A DNA stretch of 36,990 nt from the NCBI RefSeq assembly GCF_017115025.1, contig NZ_JABXKM010000086.1, forward strand, positions 1-36,990, given 5' to 3'. Numbering within the stretch: position 1 is the stretch's first letter; each line of letters begins with the position of its first letter. The DNA is from Nostoc sp. NOS(2021). GTDB lineage: Bacteria > Cyanobacteriota > Cyanobacteriia > Cyanobacteriales > Nostocaceae. Below the pieces are notes generated by a model. It was not told the origin of the DNA and ran no database searches. It saw only the letters and a list, made by a program, of their open reading frames with translations. Of this stretch, positions 31,790-36,990 are shown piece after piece. Position numbers and translations under genes: made by a program.

Positions 31790-31828
31790 CTTGCTTTGGG
31801 GGTGTGATGCTTCTGAAGCAAGTTTTTT
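31790..31828 (+). terminator. Rho-independent terminator of the pnt operon
   Basis: CTTGCTT (31790-31796) pairs with AAGCAAG (31816-31822) and is followed directly by TTTTTT. It lies 55 bases past the pntB stop. Confidence 0.85.
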
Positions 31829-31898
31829 AGTCAAATAAAGTGAGTTTTGCAAATTTCGATTTTGGTGTTTATCTTGCATAAACTATTTATAGAATTTA

Positions 31899-32618
31899 TC
31901 ATGACAATTTCTTTGGCCTTACTACGGCGTACATTTTTAATCTGCCCCATATTTCTATAGCATAAAAACCAGCATCTGGATTGTCACTTGTCATAGCACG
32001 TACTACTTTAATACCTGGGCGATCGTATGTGTTCAAATGTTGTTGATATTTTTTTAGTATGGGTTGAGCAGCTTTATCATCTACAGTAAAAAATTGAATC
32101 TCAAAATTGTTTTCTATAAAAGTCTGATCAACAAAATAAGTTATGCCGCGAACTATCTTATGACACAAACGTTCTAACTTATCGGCTGATATTGGAATAG
32201 ATGCATATTCTGGATAATAAACATTGCTTTGTACTTGAAAATTTGGATGTAAACCTATAGGTGGAATTGCTTCCCATTTAACTATTTCTTGTTTTATCTT
32301 CTCTCTTTTTCTTTCTCTTATTCGTTTTTCTCTTCTATCATTTGCATAGTCTGGATCTATTGAACGTAATACCTTATCTGTAATTCCGCTTGACTTTGCA
32401 TCTTCAGGATCAATACACAAACCTAGTCTCAAGAGTAGATCCTCTTCCAATCTACCATATTGCTCGTTGCATTTTTTGCATGATGGAATTGTCCATCTTT
32501 GCAAATTTTCAGGAGTATTATCTGGATACCAAGCAAAGGGGAATATATGATCTCGTGTCAAATATTCCACGTTTTGTAAACAATGTACACATCTTCCTGA
32601 CTTAGATCGTTTAGCCAT
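31899..32618 (-). CDS. HNH endonuclease-like protein
   Basis: 239 residues. An N-terminal HNH/zinc-finger module: C10 and C13 (GRCVHCLQN), D23-H24 in TRDHIFPFAW, and C47/C50-N51 (PSCKKCNEQYGRLEED). The C-terminal 170 residues are charged, with an RREKRIRERKREKIKQEIVK helix (about 95-114), then a less conserved globular part. HNH enzymes cut DNA or RNA; the target here is unknown. It lies head to tail with a second HNH gene, 61 bases apart, in an accessory region. It could be a stand-alone defence or housekeeping nuclease. Confidence 0.8.
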   Translation of the reverse strand: MAKRSKSGRCVHCLQNVEYLTRDHIFPFAWYPDNTPENLQRWTIPSCKKCNEQYGRLEEDLLLRLGLCIDPEDAKSSGITDKVLRSIDPDYANDRREKRIRERKREKIKQEIVKWEAIPPIGLHPNFQVQSNVYYPEYASIPISADKLERLCHKIVRGITYFVDQTFIENNFEIQFFTVDDKAAQPILKKYQQHLNTYDRPGIKVVRAMTSDNPDAGFYAIEIWGRLKMYAVVRPKKLS

Positions 32619-32679
32619 TGTTTGCCTTGTTGCAGTTAAAATTTATTGTAGGTGGGGTAGAGCAACAGAGGAATCTAAC

Positions 32680-32982
32680 CTATTGTCTGACAATATTGAT
32701 GTACCATTGTAGGGGGCGTAAGTTGGAAATATGATCGCTGCCCCCTTGAGATTTTGGTATTATATGGTCAATTTCCCATCCATAAGTAGATTGACGCTTT
32801 CCATACTTATATCTATTTATCAATCTTCCAAACTGATCTTTCCGCCAGATCCTTGGATCACAGTCTGGAAGAATAAAACCCTTTTCCCATACTGCTTGAA
32901 TTTTAGTTAATTGGGCTGCATTTTGAGCCGTTTGATAGGCCAGCGCCAATGAATAATAATTAGGACTTACATTACCGAACAT
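32680..32982 (-). CDS. Small HNH endonuclease
   Basis: 100 residues from ATG 32982, which has AAGGAG upstream; the same frame is open to 33204 but that part is repeat-derived sequence. Core HNH motif: GWEIDHIIPKSQGGSDHISN with H73, D83 and N87, then LRPLQWYIN. The protein has a helical N-terminal half (PNYYSLALAYQTAQNAAQLT). The family includes HNH nucleases encoded near Nostoc restriction or homing loci; no partner methyltransferase is visible. Activity is plausible but unproven. Confidence 0.8.
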   Translation of the reverse strand: MFGNVSPNYYSLALAYQTAQNAAQLTKIQAVWEKGFILPDCDPRIWRKDQFGRLINRYKYGKRQSTYGWEIDHIIPKSQGGSDHISNLRPLQWYINIVRQ

Positions 32983-33051
32983 ATTGTGGTTTCTCCTTAT
33001 TAGAGTTAGTTTATAGATTATAGTACATTTATACTGATAAATATTGGTAAA

Positions 33052-33170
33052 AAAGGCGATCGCCTGCAAAATCTCCATTGTGCGATCGCTCTGTTCTTCC
33101 TCTGCGCCTTTGCGTGAGATAAAAAGGCGATCGCCTGTAAAATCTTCAGTGTGCGTAGGCGATCGCTCAT
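33052..33170. repeat. HIP1-rich dispersed unit, empty sites
   Basis: Two copies of a unit reading gcgatcgcctgcaaaatct, then cattgtgcgatcgctctg, then gcctttgcgtgagataaaaa. Near-identical units recur at 34200-34330 and 34964-35140, there with inserts in the HIP1 octamers. The HIP1 at 33082-33089 is the empty counterpart of the filled site at 34258. Confidence 0.85.
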
Positions 33171-33192
33171 CAAAACATGATATAAATTTGAG

Positions 33193-34104
33193 ATGATAGA
33201 CCACGATCGCCTATTCAAAGAACTGTTAACAACCTTCTTCTGGGAATTCATCGAGTTATTTTTCCCAGAAATAACAGCTTATCTGGAACGGGATACAATC
33301 TCTTTCATTGACAAAGAAGTATTTACCGATGTGACTGCTGGCGAAAAATATGAAACTGACTTAGTAGTAAAAGCGAGATTTAGAGGACAAGAATCTTTTT
33401 TTCTAGTACATCTAGAACATCAAGCTTATTATCAAGAAACTTTTGATTTGCGGATGTATCGCTACTTCGCAAGACTGTATGAAAAATACGCCTTGCCAGT
33501 TTATCCCATCGCGTTGTTTTCTTACGATAGCCCCAAAAAAGCTGAAACAAATTTTCATCAAGTAGCATTTCCCAATAAAGTTGTTTTGCAGTTCAACTAT
33601 GATGTTATCCAGTTAAATCGTCTGAATTGGCGAGAATATCTGCAACAGCAAAATCCCGTAGCTAGTGCGCTCATGGCTAAAATGAACATAGCGCCAAAAG
33701 ACCGCCCCAGAGTAAAATCTGAGTGTCTGCGCCTGTTAGCTACCTTGCAGCTAGATCCAGCGCGGACACAATTGATTTCTGGGTTTATTGACACCTACCT
33801 ACGGCTAAATGCTCAAGAAGAAGAAATTTTCCAGACTGAAATTGCTCAATTTGAACCAACTCAACAGCAGGTAGTTATGCAAATCGTCACCAGTTGGATG
33901 GAATCAGGGATAGAACAAGGAATACAACAAGGAGAATTGAAAATAATCCACCGTCTATTAACAAAGCGGCTTGGTGTAATTACTCCTGAATTACAAGAGC
34001 AACTGCGTGGGTTATCCTTAACTCACTTAGAGGATTTAGCCGAAGCCTTACTAGATTTCTCCACTGAAGCTGATTTAGTGGCTTGGTTGCAACAGCAGCA
34101 ATAA
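33193..34104 (+). CDS. Rpn-family putative nuclease with DUF4351 end
   Basis: 303 residues. The N-terminal part (MIDHDRLFKELLTTFFWEFI) and the catalytic-type motif ETDLVVKAR with LVHLEHQ (D56, E75, Q77) fit the PD-(D/E)XK-like Rpn/transposase-derived family (recombination-promoting nuclease). The C-terminal DUF4351 helical part (GELKIIHRLLTKRLGVITPE) is typical. These proteins are numerous in cyanobacteria, and their biological role is unclear. The gene is flanked on both sides by the HIP1-rich dispersed unit. The ATG is only 15 nt past the end of repeat DNA and the ribosome-binding site is weak. Confidence 0.8.
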   Translation: MIDHDRLFKELLTTFFWEFIELFFPEITAYLERDTISFIDKEVFTDVTAGEKYETDLVVKARFRGQESFFLVHLEHQAYYQETFDLRMYRYFARLYEKYALPVYPIALFSYDSPKKAETNFHQVAFPNKVVLQFNYDVIQLNRLNWREYLQQQNPVASALMAKMNIAPKDRPRVKSECLRLLATLQLDPARTQLISGFIDTYLRLNAQEEEIFQTEIAQFEPTQQQVVMQIVTSWMESGIEQGIQQGELKIIHRLLTKRLGVITPELQEQLRGLSLTHLEDLAEALLDFSTEADLVAWLQQQQ

Positions 34105-34121
34105 AATATCGATTTCACTAA

Positions 34122-34193
34122 GCGTAGGCGTTGGCGTAGCCTCTCCAAGAGTTGCCCGCCGAACGCGAGTGCGTCTCGTAGAGAAGGCATCGC
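34122..34193 (+). repeat. 64-nt nested repeat in a HIP1 site
   Basis: GCG (34122-34124), insert 34125-34188, ATCGC (34189-34193). The insert equals the 43-nt one (34995, 35075) with a further ttggcgtagcctctccaaga-type segment near its start, so it looks like an insert within an insert within an insert. Confidence 0.8.
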
Positions 34194-34257
34194 TCTCTTC
34201 TGACTCTGTGTTCTCTGTGTGAGATAAAAAAGCGATCGCCTGCAAAATCTTCACTGT

Positions 34258-34286
34258 GCGTAGGCGAAGCCCGCCGAAGGCATCGC
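34258..34286 (+). repeat. 21-nt repeat in a HIP1 site
   Basis: GCG (34258-34260), 21-nt insert taggcgaagcccgcc... (34261-34281), ATCGC (34282-34286). The flanking bases on both sides match those around the uninterrupted HIP1 at 33082-33089. Confidence 0.9.
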
Positions 34287-34358
34287 TCTGTTCTTCCTCT
34301 GTGCCTTTGCGTGAGATAAAAAAGCGATCGCTGAATTCCACAAAACAACTAATTTGAC

Positions 34359-34631
34359 TTACTTCGGAAAATATCGATAAATATCTTTACGATGTAGCAC
34401 ACGCTGAAATATTAGTGTTTCACCGTCAAATATAATCCCGATCCGATAATCACCTATACGAATACGATAAATATCATCATATCCTTGCAGCTTTTTTATA
34501 TTAGTAATTTCTTCCAAGTTAGCTATTTGTGGTATTTCTTCAAAAGCAAGTACTTTAATCGCCTCATAGTAAGGTGTACTTTTGAGCGCTTTTAAATCTT
34601 TAATAAAACTGGATATATACTGGGTATTCAC
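34359..34631 (-). CDS. ParE/RelE-type toxin
   Basis: 90 residues. RelE/ParE fold signatures: MNTQYISSFIKDLKALKSTP, then ITNIKKLQGYDDIYRIRIGD, YRIGIIFDGETLIFQRVLH and RKDIYRYF. The usual basic residues at the C-terminal strand are present (RVLHRKDIYR). Proteins of this family block translation by mRNA cleavage or inhibit gyrase; which applies is not decided by the sequence. It overlaps the upstream antitoxin by 4 bp (ATGA). The module lies between two clusters of HIP1/SDR repeats. Confidence 0.85.
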   Translation of the reverse strand: MNTQYISSFIKDLKALKSTPYYEAIKVLAFEEIPQIANLEEITNIKKLQGYDDIYRIRIGDYRIGIIFDGETLIFQRVLHRKDIYRYFPK

Positions 34632-34855
34632 TCTCTTTCTAATTCGGCTAATGCTTCATTAATATTTAATGGTATTTCTTGTTGTACTTCCTTAATTGCT
34701 AATATCAATCCTTCATCTTCAATCGCTTCTAATAAGCGTAGATAGTCTTGGAAATCTATAATTACTTTACGAATGTTACCTTCAGTATCTGTGATTAATT
34801 CTTGAGCAAATGGGTATTGGCTGGTATTCATTTGGGTATTAGTGTTTGTAATCAT
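34628..34855 (-). CDS. Antitoxin of the ParE/RelE pair
   Basis: 75 residues from ATG 34855. A second ATG eight codons in could also serve; the same frame stays open to 35137 but that is repeat DNA and has no family content. ELITDTEGNIRKVIIDFQDY is an N-terminal beta/helix region (DNA-binding in relatives), and LRLLEAIEDEGLILAIKEVQ with the acidic tail ALAELERE is the toxin-binding helix. Downstream overlap with the toxin is 4 bp. No clear Shine-Dalgarno sequence was found. Confidence 0.8.
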   Translation of the reverse strand: MITNTNTQMNTSQYPFAQELITDTEGNIRKVIIDFQDYLRLLEAIEDEGLILAIKEVQQEIPLNINEALAELERE

Positions 34856-34991
34856 AGAGAATTTGATTACCTTTACATAGTACAAGTATAGAAGATTTGG
34901 AGTAGGCGATCGCTTCGCTGCGACTTTGCGCGAAACAAAAAAGCGATATACAAAACTCCTAAAGAGCGATCGCCTGCAAAATTTCCACCGT

Positions 34992-35042
34992 GCGTAGGCA
35001 AAGCCCGCCGAACGCGAGTGCGTCTCGTAGAGAAGGCATCGC
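34992..35042 (+). repeat. 43-nt nested repeat in a HIP1 site, copy 1
   Basis: GCG (34992-34994), insert 34995-35037 (43 nt), ATCGC (35038-35042). The insert is the 21-nt form with about 22 extra bases (cgcgagtgcgtctcgtagag plus aa) placed before the last ggc. Confidence 0.9.
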
Positions 35043-35071
35043 CCTCTTCTTCCTCTGCGTGAGATAAAAAA

Positions 35072-35122
35072 GCGTAGGCGAAGCCCGCCGAACGCGAGTG
35101 CGTCTCGTAGAGAAGGCATCGC
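35072..35122 (+). repeat. 43-nt nested repeat in a HIP1 site, copy 2
   Basis: GCG (35072-35074), insert 35075-35117, ATCGC (35118-35122). The insert is nearly identical to copy 1, with one base different. The matching empty site is 34232-34239, in the same flanking sequence (gagataaaaaa before, ctgcaaaatcttca after). Confidence 0.9.
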
Positions 35123-35155
35123 CTGCAAAATCTTCATTGTGCGATGCCTACAAAT

Positions 35156-35721
35156 GGTTCATGGTAACGCTTAATGTTCACCAATATTTGATGGCAAATG
35201 TTTAATATATTTGGGAATTAATTTACTTTTACCGCCAGCCCATTAGAGGAATGCATGATGACGATAATAACTTTTATCGTAAATCAAAGGGTTTAAGACC
35301 CCAACAATACAGGTAGCGCGGAGTCGGAGCCACTCCGCCTCCGATCAGTTTCAATCGGGGTTTAAATAAGAGTCTGAAAATGTCTTTAACTTTGAATTTT
35401 GTTAGCGCAGCGTAAAGCCTTCTATTCGAGAGGCAACGCATAAAGGCATAGCAACTCTTAGAGACGCACTCGCGTTCGCTTAGAGCGAGTCTGCGTTCGC
35501 TTTTAGCGTCTCGTAGAGAGCGTCATTTTGAATTTTGAATTGTTAACATGGAGTTGAGTTAGCATTACTATTAATTTAATCAAATGGAAAACTACACGGT
35601 GTTGATAAGAAATTATATTTTATATTAGTATGGTGCGAAAAAAGCAACACGTATTAGAATAAAGTCATGAAAAAAAGGTAAGATAGACCACCTGAATTAT
35701 AATAAAGGAGTATAAATTCAG
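35156..35721. other. Intergenic region rich in hairpins
   Basis: About 560 bases without a gene. Hairpins: ACGATAA/TTATCGT (35262-35281, the loop is only 6 bases), GCGGAGT/ACTCCGC (35318-35338), and a nested one at 35461-35512 (GAGACGC/GCGTCTC around ACTCGC/GCGAGT). gtttaagacccc near 35291 faces ggggtttaaat near 35357. The DUF751 promoter should be at the right end. Confidence 0.6.
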
Positions 35722-35928
35722 ATGTTTGACGGATTTTGGGATAACGTCTTTCGCTACCCCCGGTACTTAATTACTATCGTCTTAGGACTGTTTCTGAACA
35801 CCTTTGCGCCATTAGTACCACTGTTGAAGCGCCCAGTTACCTTGATCGCCATCTTGGGTTTATTTGTGAGCAGCCTAGTCTTCCTGACTCTCACCCTACG
35901 TGCAATGCTGGGCTTGAGTACAATCTAA
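35722..35928 (+). CDS. DUF751 family small membrane protein (Ycf33-like)
   Basis: 68 residues with two hydrophobic segments (about 14-30, RYLITIVLGLFLNTFAP, and about 39-60, VTLIAILGLFVSSLVFLTLT). DUF751 (Ycf33) is a small thylakoid or cytoplasmic membrane protein found in cyanobacteria and plastids, of unknown function. AAGGAG lies 10 bases upstream of the ATG. The gene precedes rbfA with a 123-base gap, the usual cyanobacterial order. Confidence 0.88.
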   Translation: MFDGFWDNVFRYPRYLITIVLGLFLNTFAPLVPLLKRPVTLIAILGLFVSSLVFLTLTLRAMLGLSTI

Positions 35929-36051
35929 ACTAGCGCTATATCGGGGCTGTGCCCCACAGACGGTTGTTCTTGGCGTTGCTCCCGCTAAGTACTGTCTACC
36001 CAACTTGCATCTATTTTTGTCGTACAACCTCTGTGAGGAGGCCAAATTTTT

Positions 36052-36471
36052 ATGGCTACAAATCGCCGGGTTTCCCGCGTTGCTGAACTAATCAAACGGG
36101 AAGTTAGCCAAATGCTGCTCAACGGCATTAAGGATGACCGTGTGGGTACAGGAATGGTAAGTGTTACTGATGTTGATGTTTCCGGCGATCTCCAACACGC
36201 CAAAATCTACGTCAGTATCTATGGTACAGATGAAGCTAAGGTAGAAACAATGGCAGGCTTAAAGTCGGCCACGGGTTACGTCCGCAGCGAACTTGGGGCG
36301 CGGGTACGGCTACGTCGTACACCAGAGGTGATATTTCTCGAAGATCGCTCCATAGAACGCGGTAATAAGGTACTAGCATTACTAGACCAACTTAACCATG
36401 AGCGTCCCCCAGAAAATCTGGTATCAGTAGAAGAGAGCACAAATCAAGATGATGAATCGTCTAGTGAATAA
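36052..36471 (+). CDS. rbfA: 30S ribosome-binding factor RbfA
   Basis: 139 residues, full length. RbfA binds the immature small subunit and helps to mature the 5' end of 16S rRNA. Conserved: [41 protein letters not shown], and [20 protein letters not shown]. The KH-type fold ends before an acidic tail ([16 protein letters not shown]). TGTGAGGAGG precedes the ATG at 36052 by about 14 bases. Downstream at 36533 a hairpin may end transcription. Confidence 0.95.
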   Translation: MATNRRVSRVAELIKREVSQMLLNGIKDDRVGTGMVSVTDVDVSGDLQHAKIYVSIYGTDEAKVETMAGLKSATGYVRSELGARVRLRRTPEVIFLEDRSIERGNKVLALLDQLNHERPPENLVSVEESTNQDDESSSE

Positions 36472-36532
36472 GTAACTTAAATAACAATGTAACTTCAGAA
36501 CAATTAATCTCAGCAAATCCGCCAAACAGTTT

Positions 36533-36560
36533 ACAGACGTGACTAGATCGCGTCTGTTTT
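36533..36560 (+). terminator. Putative terminator of rbfA
   Basis: ACAGACG (36533-36539) pairs with CGTCTGT (36551-36557), followed by TTT. The loop is 11 bases and the T-run short, so moderate support. Confidence 0.55.
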
Positions 36561-36990
36561 AATGTAACCATAACCTGCTTCAGGGATCGGTAGTTGCATA
36601 TATACGCTTTCTGTTTATCTTGGCTTTCGTCTTTAATCTACTGCAAAAGGGTAGTGTACTCTGTCAAGGCAAAAGTTTGCAGGGTTTAAAATTCTCCGCG
36701 TCTGCGTGTCAGTTATAACCCGTCAATTTTGGATTTGGATTGACAGACTAGTAGCAGCACCAACCCTTCTGTGCAGATGCATAAATGCTGCTTATCTCAA
36801 GCATTTTTATCTGTGTCCTAATTACGAATTAGTATTACTCCACCCTTCTACAGATGTTGATCAAAAGAAAACTGTGTAATATTAGTGCTGAAAATAACCA
36901 ATTAATTACGGATTCATATCATGTCCGCTTGATTACTTACTAAACCCCAAGAACCCCACCCCGCCAAAGCTACGCTTTATCTCCCCTCCC
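36561..36990. other. Right-edge intergenic region
   Basis: About 430 bases with no gene. One heptamer-like stretch (gtcaattttggatttggatt near 36723) and a C-rich, pyrimidine tract at the end (ccccaccccgcc... 36954-36990) similar to the repeat at the left edge. No RNA or regulatory element identified. Confidence 0.5.

Noticed and set aside
32983-33204. N-terminal extension of the small HNH protein
   Set aside because: Repeat-derived DNA, while ATG 32982 has AAGGAG just before it and starts the family content.
34856-35137. N-terminal extension of the ParE antitoxin
   Set aside because: Its codons come from HIP1 and small-repeat DNA, and the family sequence starts only after 34855.
35290-35370. 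Possible CRISPR-like repeat (gtttaagacccc / ggggtttaaat)
   Set aside because: Only one inverted pair, no regular spacing and no second repeat; better explained as a hairpin.

Overview
The window looks like chromosome of a filamentous, heterocyst-type (Nostoc-like) cyanobacterium. Evidence: many HIP1 octamers (GCGATCGC), heptameric tandem repeats of the cattggg/aaaatct type, small dispersed repeats (SDRs) lodged inside HIP1 sites, and cyanobacterial genes (chlM, ycf46-like, DUF751, pntAA/AB/B, DUF2808, a GUN4-tailed kinase). No species can be named from sequence alone, and no tRNA, rRNA or CRISPR array was seen.

Layout. 1-3.3 kb: egtD beside a decayed block, namely an egtC without its 5' part, a sensor-kinase fragment cut at both ends and a frameshifted PhnD-type binding protein. 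3.6-4.9 kb: a small membrane protein and chlM. 5.0-6.5 kb: an intact DUF433/DUF5615 toxin-antitoxin (TA) pair, then a chimeric, duplicated TA remnant. 6.7-9.4 kb: an HTH-NACHT NTPase with a 91-residue Ser/Leu/Arg/Asp repeat, divergent from a tiny membrane protein. 9.8-18.2 kb: sbcC, a four-repeat peptidoglycan-binding/SPOR protein, a Ser/Thr kinase with a GUN4 tail, an SH3 protein and a Ycf46-like AAA ATPase. 18.4-23.6 kb: a poorly conserved accessory region with an orphan HicB-like gene, unknown AT-rich genes, an intact UPF0175/DUF3368 pair and an AbrB antitoxin whose PIN toxin is broken.

23.8-27.4 kb is the core minus-strand cluster rpmH-rnpA-PH protein-yidC-jag(R3H)-yceD, which serves ribosome and RNase P biogenesis and membrane protein insertion. 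27.6 kb holds a DUF2808 protein. 28.8-31.8 kb is the complete proton-translocating transhydrogenase operon pntAA-pntAB-pntB, closed by a clear terminator. 31.9-34.9 kb is accessory again: two HNH genes, an Rpn/DUF4351 nuclease-like gene and a ParE-type TA pair, set among near-identical HIP1/SDR repeats. 35.7-36.5 kb returns to core genes (DUF751-rbfA).

The strongest theme is genome remodelling by very small repeats. Several loci occur in the window both with and without a 21-nt insert placed exactly within a HIP1 octamer (GCG^ATCGC), with nested versions of 43 and 64 nt. One 24-nt relative sits in frame inside a coding gene. SDRs inside HIP1 are, as far as I know, already described for Nostoc; the filled/empty site pairs here make the mechanism unusually readable. 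The other candidates for novelty are the NACHT repeat tract and a bipartite motif (CAAATA-N4-TCCTATAGTA) that brackets the kinase gene and recurs at the egtC rearrangement junction.
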